Shown piece by piece: positions 32,317 through 40,915 of a stretch of DNA of 42,501 bases. The position numbers and the translations under genes are program-made. The notes beneath the pieces are model-generated. The model saw nothing but the letters and a program-made list of their open reading frames with translations. It searched no databases and was not told the DNA's origin. The DNA is from JAAYUD01 sp963676865 (GTDB lineage: Bacteria; Bacteroidota; Bacteroidia; Bacteroidales; Bacteroidaceae), in contig CAXXSS010000003.1 in assembly GCA_963676865.2 (NCBI GenBank), positions 1 through 42,501 of the forward strand. The letters are read 5' to 3'. Positions within the stretch are counted from its first letter, which is position 1; every line of letters starts with the position of its first letter.

Positions 32317-33671
32317 CTCCATATTCCTATCAGGAAGTTGGAATCAAGAAAGGACTGGAGCTTAAAAGATTCATAAATGGTGACGATATGGGGCTTGGAA
32401 AAACAATGCAGGCATTGATCACTATCGAAACAGCAGAAGCAACGCCGGCATTAATCATTTGCCCTTCTTCATTGAAAATAAACTGGGAGAGAGAGACTAA
32501 GAAGGTCACCGGTTTAAGACCACTTATTCTTACCGATTCTGTTAAGTCTACATTTCCTTATTTCATTGGCTCAATGAACATGTACGATGTGGTCATTTGT
32601 AACTATGAGAGCTTAAAAAAGTATTTTGTCGTTTCTGCTCCGAAAGGATTTAAACTGAAGGATGTCATTTTTCAACCGGTAATCAGACAGTTCAAATCTG
32701 TAGTATTCGACGAAAGCCACAAGGTGAAGGATCCTAGTTCCCAGCAAACAAAATTTGCCAAAGGAATAGCTTCAGGCAAAGAATATGTCATGATGCTTAC
32801 CGGTACTCCTGTTGTCAATACTCCGGCCGATATCGCAACGCAAATAGCAATTATCGGCAAGATTAACGAATTTGGGGGATATGGACAGTTTATGCATGAT
32901 TTTGGAGGTGGTGATAATCTTGGTAGGCTTCAAACACTTATTAAGGAGAGATGTTATTTCCGCAGAGAGAAAAAAGAAGTTTTCAAAGATATGCCTCCTC
33001 TGACACGAACGACACTTGTATGTGAACTTGATCCGGTGAGTAGAGAAGAGTATGACACCTGTCGTGAAGACTTAAAAAAATATCTTCAAGAATATAAAGG
33101 GTGTTCGGATACGGAGATAAAAAAGAAGATGAGGATGCAGGCGCTAGTGAAGTTCATGAACTTACGTCATATAACTGGGAGCGGGAAAGTAAATGCCGCT
33201 ATTGAGTTTATTAAGAATGTAGGTAGGAACATTATAGTTTTTTGCTCTCATCATGATATAGTGGACAAGTTGAAAGCCGTATTCCCTGAGGCGGTTACTG
33301 TCACAGGTAGAGATTCGCAACAACAGAAACAATGGGCTATTGATTCTTTCCAATCGAGGAAAGCAAACATAATTATTTGCTCTATAAAAGCTGCAGGTGT
33401 CGGGCTCACCCTTACCGCTTCTTCTTACGAACTATTCATCGAACAGCCATGGACCTATGCTGATTTAAGCCAATGTGAATGTCGTGCTTATCGAATCGGC
33501 CAAACAGAGGCTGTTAACTCTTATGTCGCTATCGGAGAAGATACGATTGATGATAAGTTATATCAGCTTATTATGGATAAAAGGTCGATCGCTAGTCAGA
33601 TAACCGGCAGCGATGACGAAGTACCCACAGATGAAAGATACTTTAATGAACTAATGTCATGCTTAACTTAA
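32295..33671 (+). CDS. SNF2-type superfamily 2 helicase
   Basis: A 458-residue phage helicase/ATPase. The start is uncertain: TTG at 32295 or GTG at 32301, both inside the end of the previous gene. Motifs are: Q-like SYQEVGI, Walker A GDDMGLGKT (residues 29-37), ICPSSLKINWERE (Ia), DESHKVKD (II), MLTGTPVVN (III), and in the second domain SIKAAGVGLTLTAS (V) and EQPWTYADLSQCECRAYRIGQ (VI). These are typical of SNF2/SMARCAL-like annealing helicases of phages. It probably acts in phage DNA replication or fork remodelling. Next gene overlaps by 13 bp. Confidence 0.9.
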   Translation: MAVERKITPYSYQEVGIKKGLELKRFINGDDMGLGKTMQALITIETAEATPALIICPSSLKINWERETKKVTGLRPLILTDSVKSTFPYFIGSMNMYDVVICNYESLKKYFVVSAPKGFKLKDVIFQPVIRQFKSVVFDESHKVKDPSSQQTKFAKGIASGKEYVMMLTGTPVVNTPADIATQIAIIGKINEFGGYGQFMHDFGGGDNLGRLQTLIKERCYFRREKKEVFKDMPPLTRTTLVCELDPVSREEYDTCREDLKKYLQEYKGCSDTEIKKKMRMQALVKFMNLRHITGSGKVNAAIEFIKNVGRNIIVFCSHHDIVDKLKAVFPEAVTVTGRDSQQQKQWAIDSFQSRKANIIICSIKAAGVGLTLTASSYELFIEQPWTYADLSQCECRAYRIGQTEAVNSYVAIGEDTIDDKLYQLIMDKRSIASQITGSDDEVPTDERYFNELMSCLT

Positions 33672-33811
33672 GTAAAACCGATACAGGTAAGCTTCTAAAG
33701 CTTTTAAGCGATTGTTCTGTGATAATTCGTAAACGCTCTATTACCACTAGGGAAATAGATAAAGCTAGGCAACTGAACGTAATGATCAATAAACTTATAA
33801 AGGATAAGTGA
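33659..33811 (+). CDS. Very small basic phage protein (50 residues)
   Basis: ATG 33659 to TGA 33811, overlapping the helicase stop by 13 bp. The translation MLNLSKTDTGKLLKLLSDCS, then VIIRKRSITTREIDKARQLN, is basic and helical with a possible HTH-like turn. It is supported by tight overlap and lack of any other frame in the gap. Function unknown. Confidence 0.5.
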   Translation: MLNLSKTDTGKLLKLLSDCSVIIRKRSITTREIDKARQLNVMINKLIKDK

Positions 33812-33852
33812 AATCGATAGAATTAAAAACAATTTAATGAACAAAAAAGACA

Positions 33853-34284
33853 ATGGACAAATTTTTAGGTCAAAACCTGCCGGAAAAAGATAGGTGGGAA
33901 TTTTTAAAAGACAATGCAGATGCGATAGAACCAATAGGGTATACCCATCGCTTTACACCTGAAGAGCTGGCACAGAAGAAAGAATCGCTGGCAGAAGTTT
34001 CAATCCAGATAAATGATATTGAGATTGAGAAAAAAGAAGTTGTTGAAGATTTTAAGGAACGATTAAAAGAACCTACAAAAAGAAAATCGAAGCTTCTTGA
34101 CAACATTAAGAAAGGCTCTGAATATGTTGAAAATGAAGAATGTGCTAAGATCCTTTATCATGAGGAGAAAATGGCTGCATTTTACAATTCATTAGGAGAA
34201 CTTGTTTATTCTCGGCCTATTATGCCACAGGAAATGCAAAAGACAATTTTTAGTATTAATCGTAAAACAGGAACAGATGAGTGA
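33853..34284 (+). CDS. Coiled-coil phage protein
   Basis: A 143-residue protein. After a short N-terminal part (RWEFLKDNADAIEPIGYTHRFTPEEL) residues 45-85 form a long charged helix (IQINDIEIEKKEVVEDFKER), and the C-terminus ends in a short beta/turn region containing GELVYSRPIMPQEMQKTIF. I have seen proteins of this pattern in Bacteroidota phages, without a known function. It overlaps the next gene by 8 bp. Confidence 0.65.
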   Translation: MDKFLGQNLPEKDRWEFLKDNADAIEPIGYTHRFTPEELAQKKESLAEVSIQINDIEIEKKEVVEDFKERLKEPTKRKSKLLDNIKKGSEYVENEECAKILYHEEKMAAFYNSLGELVYSRPIMPQEMQKTIFSINRKTGTDE

Positions 34285-35014
34285 AAACAAATTGAACGTG
34301 ATGGTACCGAGAGATTATAACGGTACTCCTATTGAAGTTGTGTTAAGAGAGGGCGATGCTCCAATAGCATTGGATCCTAAAGAACCTCAAAGAGTAATAA
34401 TCGATGGAACTATCGATTCTCCTTTCAGGTGGTTGGAAAAGCGTATTGACTGTATTACGCAAAAGGCGGCCAATATTTCTGTGGATAGAGACAACATGTA
34501 CATTAAGTTGGTCATTGACGAAACCAATTACTACCAAGCATATATTGCCGGTAAGCTTGCACTTTCAAAGGAGATGAAAGAGTTTGGTATTAATACTGAT
34601 AGAATTTGGGAGCCAAATAAACTTTCCCAGTTCATCAAGATGCACCGGGCATTTTTTACCGACAAGTCACAGAATATGCAACTTGTGTCCATCTTGAGAA
34701 ACTTCAAGGCTAAAGTCAATCAAGATATTGAAAGGAGCAAAGAGGAAAATGGGAGTAAGGTGGATAATTACTCTCAGGTAGTGGATAGTAATTTGCCAAA
34801 ATCATTCAAACTCAATATCCCTTTGTTCAAAGGCTTTTCTAATGAAGAAATTGAAGTTGAAATTTATGCTGATGTCGATGGTAGGGATGTTTCTCTTTCT
34901 CTTATATCTGCAGGTGCCAATGAGGCGATAGAAGAATACAAGAATCGAGTTATTAATGAGCAGTTGGATAAAATTAAAGAGATTGCACCTGACATTGTAA
35001 TTATCGAAGTATAG
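34277..35014 (+). CDS. Phage protein of unknown function (possibly DUF2303-like)
   Basis: Met 34277 gives 245 residues; the frame upstream to 34202 overlaps the preceding gene and is rejected. Three parts are visible: an N-terminal beta domain (DYNGTPIEVVLREGDAP), a helical middle (IWEPNKLSQFIKMHRAFF), and a C-terminal beta part (SFKLNIPLFKGFSNEEIEVEIYADVDGRDVSLSLIS). The last resembles the end of DUF2303 proteins, but this is a weak match by eye. It is the last gene before a hairpin terminator. Confidence 0.6.
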   Translation: MSENKLNVMVPRDYNGTPIEVVLREGDAPIALDPKEPQRVIIDGTIDSPFRWLEKRIDCITQKAANISVDRDNMYIKLVIDETNYYQAYIAGKLALSKEMKEFGINTDRIWEPNKLSQFIKMHRAFFTDKSQNMQLVSILRNFKAKVNQDIERSKEENGSKVDNYSQVVDSNLPKSFKLNIPLFKGFSNEEIEVEIYADVDGRDVSLSLISAGANEAIEEYKNRVINEQLDKIKEIAPDIVIIEV

Positions 35015-35031
35015 GCTTCTAGTTCATTGTA

Positions 35032-35066
35032 ATGTAGAAGGTGGGCCGAATGCTCACCTTCTACAT
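35032..35066 (+). terminator. 15-bp hairpin after the early gene block
   Basis: Arms 35032-35046 and 35052-35066 (TGTAGAAGGTG/CACCTTCTACA core, one G·U) with a 5-nt loop. A U-tract is lacking, so termination may be partial. Confidence 0.6.
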
Positions 35067-35081
35067 CTTAAATCATAAAAT

Positions 35082-35483
35082 ATGAAATATGATGAAATGC
35101 TAAAAAATCAAACTGTTTCTCGAAAGAAACCTTCTGATGAGGAACATCGGATACAATGTGCTTGTGTACGCTGGTTTCGGTTTGCTTATCCAAAGTTGAA
35201 GTATGTTCTATTTGCTGTCCCAAACGGTGGCAGACGTGATGATATAACAGGAGCGAAACTTAAAGAAGAGGGTGCAACGGCGGGTGTTTCCGATTTAATC
35301 CTACTACGTAGTAATCGGCATTACGGTGCTTTGTGTGTTGAGATGAAGACAGCGAAAGGCAAACAATCTGACGCGCAAAAGAAATGGCAATCAGAAATAG
35401 AACGGATGGGGAGCAAATATATTATTTGTCGTTCATTCGATGATTTTCAGAGAGAAGTAATTGAATACTTAAAAGATGTGTAA
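35082..35483 (+). CDS. VRR-NUC domain nuclease
   Basis: A 133-residue single VRR-NUC domain (PD-(D/E)XK superfamily), common in phage replication modules and thought to resolve branched DNA. Visible are PNGG (residues 47-50), TAGVSDLIL (67-74) with the metal-binding Asp, and VEMKTAKG (86-93) with E-x-K. The surrounding basic and aromatic residues (CVRWFRFAYP) fit the family. It follows the hairpin at 35032-35066, so it may begin a second transcriptional unit; the next gene starts 1 bp after its stop. Confidence 0.9.
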   Translation: MKYDEMLKNQTVSRKKPSDEEHRIQCACVRWFRFAYPKLKYVLFAVPNGGRRDDITGAKLKEEGATAGVSDLILLRSNRHYGALCVEMKTAKGKQSDAQKKWQSEIERMGSKYIICRSFDDFQREVIEYLKDV

Positions 35484-35484
35484 T

Positions 35485-36465
35485 ATGGGTAGAAATAGAA
35501 AAATAGGGTTGGACTATTTTCCATTTGATATCTGCTTTTTTCAGGATTTGAAAATTAGAAAATTAATCAAGTATCAGGGTGGTAAAGCTATAACAGTATA
35601 TGCTCTCCTGCTATGTAGTATCTACAAAGAAGGGTATTACACGAGGTGGGATGAAGAGTTGCCTTTCATAGTATCGGAACAAACGGGCTATGAAGAGGCT
35701 TATATACGCGAGGTGATTAAGTGCTGCTTGGTAATAGGGTTATTTTCTAAAGAACTTTTCGAATCGGATAAGGTTTTGACATCTACAGGAATTCAAGAAC
35801 GTTATAAAGAGATCTGTTCCTTATCAAGGAGAGTCGTAAACTTTTCAAATTATTCTCTTATTTCTTCTGAGAAAAACAGTATTTCTTCCGAAGAAAAGCT
35901 TATTTCCTCCGAAGAAATAGGCATAACTTCCGAAGAAACGCCTATAAACTCCGCAAAAAGTACACAAAGTAAAGGAAAGAAAAGTAAAATACCTCCTCTT
36001 TCTCCTCCTAACGTCGTCGAAAAGTCGGAAGATGAGGAGGCTCAAAAAGAATCTTCTTCAAGAGAAAAACTAATATCTTACTGCAAAAAGTACGGTGCTA
36101 ACAATGACGACATAAAAGAACTTAGAAGGCTTTCCAATGAAGGGGAGTCCGGTTCTCGCATTTGGGAGCTGTTTTCTTGGATGGATTCTCACTCCGGTTA
36201 TTCTATTGTCGATGTTATAAAACAAATGCAAGATTTGGAGAAACAAGGAAAGATCATCTGCAAAAGCAAAGTTTTATTTCGCATCGAAGAGAATCTTAAG
36301 CCACTTGTGAAAACCGATGAATATATCACAATCATGCAATGGAAGGACAATCCTGTTTTTGGAGATACACTCAGAAAGCTGATTGATGATGTTTATAAGT
36401 CCAAAGGCCGAATAACCATGCCGGGAACATATATTTTGAAACGATTAAAAAGCTGTTTGAAATGA
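35485..36465 (+). CDS. DUF4373 (Lin1244/Lin1753-like) replication protein
   Basis: I choose ATG 35485 (326 residues), since RNRKIGLDYFPFDICFFQD is the normal DUF4373 N-terminus. Residues 5-110 form the domain (LIKYQGGKAITVYALLLCSIYKEGYY), a winged-helix-like domain found in phage and plasmid replication initiators. A Ser/Glu-rich linker (residues 125-159) holds five heptads of the form LISSEEK coded by a 21-bp repeat. The C-terminal half is helical. It is placed between VRR-NUC and methyltransferase genes, as expected for an initiator or helicase loader. Function is inferred. Confidence 0.8.
   Translation: MGRNRKIGLDYFPFDICFFQDLKIRKLIKYQGGKAITVYALLLCSIYKEGYYTRWDEELPFIVSEQTGYEEAYIREVIKCCLVIGLFSKELFESDKVLTSTGIQERYKEICSLSRRVVNFSNYSLISSEKNSISSEEKLISSEEIGITSEETPINSAKSTQSKGKKSKIPPLSPPNVVEKSEDEEAQKESSSREKLISYCKKYGANNDDIKELRRLSNEGESGSRIWELFSWMDSHSGYSIVDVIKQMQDLEKQGKIICKSKVLFRIEENLKPLVKTDEYITIMQWKDNPVFGDTLRKLIDDVYKSKGRITMPGTYILKRLKSCLK
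35857..35961 (+). repeat. Five tandem 21-bp repeats inside the DUF4373 gene
   Basis: Five in-frame units of 21 bp encode LISSEKN, SISSEEK, LISSEEI, GITSEET and PINSAKS. The DNA core TTCTTCCGAAGAA is nearly palindromic and best kept in units 1-3. This is similar in layout to iterons embedded in an initiator gene (as in lambda O), so it may be the phage replication origin. Confidence 0.8.
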
Positions 36466-36605
36466 AAGAAATTAATAAAAACATCTGTATGAATTGCAAA
36501 TTCTTCATCAAGACGATTAATGGGGAGGCATTCTATCTCTGCTCTTTACCGAATATGTTTAAAGACGAATGTCCACAGAATAGAAAACCTAAAAAAACGA
36601 TGTAA
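36462..36605 (+). CDS. Tiny zinc-ribbon-like protein (47 residues)
   Basis: ATG 36462 overlaps the preceding stop by 4 bp (ATGA) and the stop lies 2 bp before the methyltransferase gene. The translation contains ICMNCKFF, then FYLCSLPNMFKDECP: a CxxC pair and two further cysteines eight residues apart, which suggests a single zinc site. Length and overlap support it as a real gene. Similar small Cys-rich proteins are common in phage replication regions. Confidence 0.65.
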   Translation: MKEINKNICMNCKFFIKTINGEAFYLCSLPNMFKDECPQNRKPKKTM

Positions 36606-36607
36606 TT

Positions 36608-37336
36608 ATGAAACCGATAAGCGAAGTTACGAATGAGGATTGTATGATAATGATGTCTCGTTATCCTGATAAATTCTTTGATTTAGCGATCGTAGATCCA
36701 CCCTATGGAATAGGAGCTGATTTAATGAATATGGGAAGTACAGAGGAATACCAATCAACAGCAAAGAAAATTCGTTCGAGATATAAGGGAGCTGGCAAGT
36801 TAAAAAACCGATTTTGCAATCAAAATGCTGATAAATTTGCATCTTGGGACATAGCTCCTCAAAAAGAATACTTCAAAGAACTTAGACGAGTAAGCAATAA
36901 TCAAATTATATGGGGAGGAAACTATTTCAATTTGCCACCATGTCGATGCTTTGTGAGTTGGGATAAGCTCCAGCCATGGCCTAATTTTTCGCAAGCAGAA
37001 TTTGCATGGACTTCTTTTGATAAACCATCGAAAGTAATTAGAATTTCTTCAAGAGGAGGGGCGAATGATAAAGAAAAAATACATCCGACTGAAAAACCGA
37101 TATCCCTATATTCTTTTCTAATAAAAAATTTTGCCAATAAAGGAGATAAAATTTTAGATACCCATTTGGGGAGTGGGAGCAGCAGAATAGCTGCTTATAG
37201 TCTTGGATTCGATTTCTATTCAACTGAGATAGACAAAGAATATTTCGATGCACAAGAAAAGCGATTTAATCATGAATGCTTAGGTGAGATTGAAACACCT
37301 GAAGGGAAATACACTCAAATAAATTTATTTAAATAA
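36608..37336 (+). CDS. Phage DNA adenine/cytosine-N4 methyltransferase
   Basis: A 242-residue amino-methyltransferase using S-adenosylmethionine. The catalytic motif IV is LAIVDPPYGIG (DPPY at residues 30-33) near the N-terminus. The AdoMet-binding motif I is DTHLGSGSSRIAA near residue 190, and KIHPTEKP lies just before it. The order IV then I is that of the beta class (N6-adenine or N4-cytosine). It may protect phage DNA from host restriction. No matching restriction gene is adjacent. The next gene overlaps its stop by one base. Confidence 0.9.
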   Translation: MKPISEVTNEDCMIMMSRYPDKFFDLAIVDPPYGIGADLMNMGSTEEYQSTAKKIRSRYKGAGKLKNRFCNQNADKFASWDIAPQKEYFKELRRVSNNQIIWGGNYFNLPPCRCFVSWDKLQPWPNFSQAEFAWTSFDKPSKVIRISSRGGANDKEKIHPTEKPISLYSFLIKNFANKGDKILDTHLGSGSSRIAAYSLGFDFYSTEIDKEYFDAQEKRFNHECLGEIETPEGKYTQINLFK

Positions 37337-37656
37337 TGAAACCGAAAAAAGAACTATTAGGGAGAATGAGGGAAGATGGAGTAGATAAGAGAATTAATAC
37401 CTTGCTTTCTGCTGTGCATATTCTTCATTGTGAAGCTTCGAATCTATTCGGAGAGACAGAAGATTTGTTGATAAAATATGGTTGCTTGGTCGGAGAATTG
37501 AAAAGAGAACATTCGGCTATGGTAAAGGCGATGGACAAATACTTCAATGATTTTACGTCGATGATTGATAGCAAACAAAGCGGAAAGGATTTGTTTGAGG
37601 ATATAGACAATTTTGATAAGGCATTTAGGAAATGGGCAAAACTATCGGAGGGATAA
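37336..37656 (+). CDS. Small hypothetical phage protein
   Basis: A 106-residue, mainly helical protein (RINTLLSAVHILHCEASNLFGETEDLLIKYG, then a charged second half). The ATG overlaps the methyltransferase stop (TAATG). I recognise the general look of a Bacteroidota phage protein, but no function. Three further small genes follow in the same direction. Confidence 0.65.
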   Translation: MKPKKELLGRMREDGVDKRINTLLSAVHILHCEASNLFGETEDLLIKYGCLVGELKREHSAMVKAMDKYFNDFTSMIDSKQSGKDLFEDIDNFDKAFRKWAKLSEG

Positions 37657-37659
37657 GAG

Positions 37660-37857
37660 ATGAAAGATTTTAATAGTAAAATGAATCTTAAAACTCTGTT
37701 TCACATAACAAAGGTGACTTTGATTTGGGAACATAGACGGGAACGTCTGAAGGATGATATTTATACTTCTGATATTGAATTGCAGCGTAATACGTTCATT
37801 AAAAATTATGCATGTAAAGATGCTCATTTCGATTATGAAGAGACTAAATTCCTTTGA
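37660..37857 (+). CDS. Small hypothetical phage protein
   Basis: A 65-residue basic protein (MNLKTLFHITKVTLIWEHRRERLKDDIY) starting 3 bp after the previous gene. It overlaps the next frame by 23 bp. No family recognised. Confidence 0.5.
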   Translation: MKDFNSKMNLKTLFHITKVTLIWEHRRERLKDDIYTSDIELQRNTFIKNYACKDAHFDYEETKFL

Positions 37858-38023
37858 CCGATACCTTTCTGAGGGTTACGATAATATTTGTGATTATCCT
37901 ACTTATAAGTGCTATTGCAGGTTAATGCGTAAAAAGAGAATTAGAAAGTTAATCCATAAACTAATGTTTTGGAATAAAAATAAAATAAGATGGAAAGTAA
38001 ATCTTTTTTTGACTTGGTTGTAA
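37835..38023 (+). CDS. Small basic Cys-containing phage protein
   Basis: The ATG at 37835 gives 62 residues; an upstream extension to 37754 is rejected because it lies inside the previous gene. The N-terminal part (DRYLSEGYDNICDYPTYKCYCRLMRKKRIRK) has three cysteines and a strongly basic stretch. It overlaps its neighbours by 23 and 34 bp. Function unknown. Confidence 0.5.
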   Translation: MKRLNSFDRYLSEGYDNICDYPTYKCYCRLMRKKRIRKLIHKLMFWNKNKIRWKVNLFLTWL

Positions 38024-38172
38024 AAATGCGACAAGCTCAAAAGAATTATTTCAGATTCCGTAATAGTTCATTTTTAGCCGAAAGTAAGCGTCTCGAGAAA
38101 GAAATTGATAATGAAATAGAAAGAGTGATGAAGATCATGAACGAAAAGAACAATCCCCGTTTATTCAAGTAA
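37990..38172 (+). CDS. Small helical phage protein
   Basis: A 60-residue protein almost entirely helical and charged (FRFRNSSFLAESKRLEKEIDNEIERVMKIM). It starts 34 bp before the end of the preceding frame and ends 53 bp before the large late gene. Function unknown; it is the last of the small genes before the virion-type gene. Confidence 0.5.
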   Translation: MESKSFFDLVVKMRQAQKNYFRFRNSSFLAESKRLEKEIDNEIERVMKIMNEKNNPRLFK

Positions 38173-38225
38173 TTGTTATTCTAGCTACTATGACATTATA
38201 AATTACTCTTATTTTAGCAACAAAA

Positions 38226-40892
38226 ATGCAAAAAGTTAATATTCAATTCGGTGGGATCACCCGAAATACAGATGATGAAATGTGCCGGGATGGTGAATGC
38301 ATGGAGCTCATCAACATGAGACTTAAGGACGGTTCCCTACAACCGGTTGGAAATCCTATTCTAAAAGCTAGCTTATCTGATAGATACAAGGCTGCATATT
38401 ATCACAGCCTTGCAGATAAATATCTAATGATAAAAGATACCGATGGAAATGTGGATGTATACGATAATGACTTCAAATTTATATCAACTCTTTCACCGGA
38501 TATTAAGGATGTTAAACGCCTTGAATTTATTGGGAACATCGTCTGTGTAATAAAGGATGGCATTATTGAATACTGTCTTTATATTGGCGGCGTTTACAAG
38601 TATATCGGTAGTAAACCTCCTGTCCCTAGATTAATGATAGGGCAGAAGACTAAAACCGAAATGGTAGTTACGGAAAGTGAATATTATCACCTTAGTGGCG
38701 AAGATCCTGATTTAGATATTTATAATATCGGATATGGTTTTTTTAATGAGTGTATTAGTCTATTGGAGAAAAACGGCTATTTTGTTGATATAACACTTAT
38801 CAAGTTCGGACTTCGAATGTTTGATGGTAACTATATCTATATTTCTCCTGCATTTATAGTTTGGAATAAGGGTTTGGAAAACGTAATTTTCAAATTTGGA
38901 AACAAATTCGAGAATAATCTTGATTATTTTCAATCGATCAATATGTCTATCGGTCAAATGGTATTCAAACCAAAGTCATCAACAGATGCAAAAAGCATTT
39001 ACGAATTTGCGGTAATGGGATTTATGCCGACATTTAGTTTTTCTAACTTGAATTTGGAAAGCTGGAAGGATCTAATTGTTGGGATTGACGTTTTTGCATC
39101 GAGAAGTATAATGTGCAATGAACTAAAAGATGACATAGAGCATTCTATCAATAGAGGAAATGATATAATATCAGGTACCGGATTAAAATACCATCAATAC
39201 CAAAGAAAAAAAGACAATCTGATTAAGGATATTCAAGAGGAGCATCAATTTTATAAGATTGCCGAATATGATATCAATGGGAATTCAATTAATAGGATTG
39301 ATGATGTCAGAAATGATTCTATCTCTTTGGAACAGATACTTGATGAAGATTCGTATTCGACTCTTGATATTTCTGCAGATTATGGTTACGTTTATAATTC
39401 AAGGCTTCATTTGGGAAGTATTAAGAATCTTTATTCGAAAGGGTGGGGGAGTAACTATCTTTCTCCGCTTGGTGCATCAACGACCACATATCCAGGTTCT
39501 GTGTCTACATATATCAATACGGATAAGGGGCTGGTTATCGTTAAACAGATAGTTTCAGATATTCCCAATATGATTACTCCACTATTGTCATATCCTGATA
39601 ATAGGGCTTATAAAATGACTATTTGTGTAAATGGTAAGAGGAAAGATTTTGCCTTATCAAAGCATAAGTATTTGAATATTGCCGTGTTTTTAAATACTAC
39701 AACTATTACTATCACTGGGGGGCGCAACGAGGAGCAGTATTCTTATCCTGACCTTAGCGAAGATGATATATCAAAATGGGCAAGTGGCGTGGATGATATT
39801 GTAGAACAAAATACTATTTTGTATCGCCAAAATGTGATTAAAGTATCTGAACTTAATAACCCTTTTATATTTCCATCTAAAACGACGTATCAACCTTCAA
39901 CGCAACCTGTTGTTGGAATGTGCTCAAATACCACAGCGTTAAGTCAGGGGCAGTTTGGCGAGCATCCGTTATTTGTCTTTTGTGAAGATGGTATTTATGC
40001 GATGACAGTGGGCACAGATGTCGTTTATGCTACTTCGAAGCCAATGAGCCGGCATGTTTGTACAAGTGGAAAGTCTATAAAAGGATTGGACCAGGTAGTC
40101 GCGTTTGCTACAATACAAGGTTTAATGGTTGTGAGCGGTTCTGACGTTGAATGCATCTCAACGGGAATAAATGGTTTTCTTCCTTCATGCTCGGATTCTT
40201 CTCCTATAATAAAGAAGATTCTTGATGTCGCTAAATTTGGTGCTTGCATTTCAGCTGCCGAATTCAAGGATTATATTGTCGGTGCCGAGGTAGGATATAA
40301 TTCAAAAGAAAGAGAAGTGATCGTTTCCAATTGTTTTTACCCGTACAGTTATGTTTATTCCCTTACTTCACAATCATGGTTCAAGATTCCTATCAGCATC
40401 AGATCGTTTGTTAATATCTATCCCGATATTTTAGCTCTTTCAGAAGTAACAAACAACGGAATAACTACGACCAACGTGCATGACATGGACAACTCGCATC
40501 GGAGTGTTTCCACAGTGGCATTGATGACGAGACCTATTAAGATGGGAACAATGACATTGAAAAGAATTGTTCAAAGTGCTTTAAGGGCTATTGTTAAACG
40601 ATCACTTTCTGATTTGTATTTAAGGGGAGAATCGGTCAAATTACGTGGTGATGACTTAACTGTTTTTTCAGATGTCGGTTTTTATATTTTGGGCTCAAAC
40701 GATGCCGAACATTTTAATTTAATTGCCGGTAAAGAAAAGATGGTTGATATAAGGGACCTTATTACCAAGATGAATAAATCAAAACCTTATAAGTTCTTTA
40801 TGGTGTGTTTGATTGGTGGGGTTCGGACGGATGTTGCTATAAATTATATAGAATGTATGGTAGACGAGTCATTTACAAATAGACTAAGATAA
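38226..40892 (+). CDS. Large putative virion protein (tail/DNA-stabilization type)
   Basis: An 888-residue protein. It opens with VNIQFGGITRNTDDEMCRDG, then LINMRLKDGSLQPVGNP, a beginning often seen in proteins that form the podovirus-like tail needle or DNA-stabilization ring. Repeated beta-rich blocks follow (DKYLMIKDTDGNVDVYDN; HPLFVFCEDGIYAMTVGTDVVYA; GLMVVSGSDVECIS; REVIVSNCFYPYSYVYSLTSQSWFKI), suggesting a beta-propeller-like fold. This resembles P22 gp10-like packaged-DNA stabilization proteins in general layout, but I do not claim homology. No signal peptide. It is convergent with a three-gene operon across a short bidirectional terminator. Confidence 0.6.
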   Translation: MQKVNIQFGGITRNTDDEMCRDGECMELINMRLKDGSLQPVGNPILKASLSDRYKAAYYHSLADKYLMIKDTDGNVDVYDNDFKFISTLSPDIKDVKRLEFIGNIVCVIKDGIIEYCLYIGGVYKYIGSKPPVPRLMIGQKTKTEMVVTESEYYHLSGEDPDLDIYNIGYGFFNECISLLEKNGYFVDITLIKFGLRMFDGNYIYISPAFIVWNKGLENVIFKFGNKFENNLDYFQSINMSIGQMVFKPKSSTDAKSIYEFAVMGFMPTFSFSNLNLESWKDLIVGIDVFASRSIMCNELKDDIEHSINRGNDIISGTGLKYHQYQRKKDNLIKDIQEEHQFYKIAEYDINGNSINRIDDVRNDSISLEQILDEDSYSTLDISADYGYVYNSRLHLGSIKNLYSKGWGSNYLSPLGASTTTYPGSVSTYINTDKGLVIVKQIVSDIPNMITPLLSYPDNRAYKMTICVNGKRKDFALSKHKYLNIAVFLNTTTITITGGRNEEQYSYPDLSEDDISKWASGVDDIVEQNTILYRQNVIKVSELNNPFIFPSKTTYQPSTQPVVGMCSNTTALSQGQFGEHPLFVFCEDGIYAMTVGTDVVYATSKPMSRHVCTSGKSIKGLDQVVAFATIQGLMVVSGSDVECISTGINGFLPSCSDSSPIIKKILDVAKFGACISAAEFKDYIVGAEVGYNSKEREVIVSNCFYPYSYVYSLTSQSWFKIPISIRSFVNIYPDILALSEVTNNGITTTNVHDMDNSHRSVSTVALMTRPIKMGTMTLKRIVQSALRAIVKRSLSDLYLRGESVKLRGDDLTVFSDVGFYILGSNDAEHFNLIAGKEKMVDIRDLITKMNKSKPYKFFMVCLIGGVRTDVAINYIECMVDESFTNRLR

Positions 40893-40896
40893 AAAG

Positions 40897-40915
40897 AGGG
40901 GAGAAGTTCTCCCCT
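40897..40915. terminator. Bidirectional terminator between convergent late genes
   Basis: AGGGGAGAA (40897-40905) and TTCTCCCCT (40907-40915) are exactly complementary; the real loop is probably the 5 nt in the centre. An A-run before it (40891-40895) gives a T-tract for leftward transcription. Confidence 0.75.
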
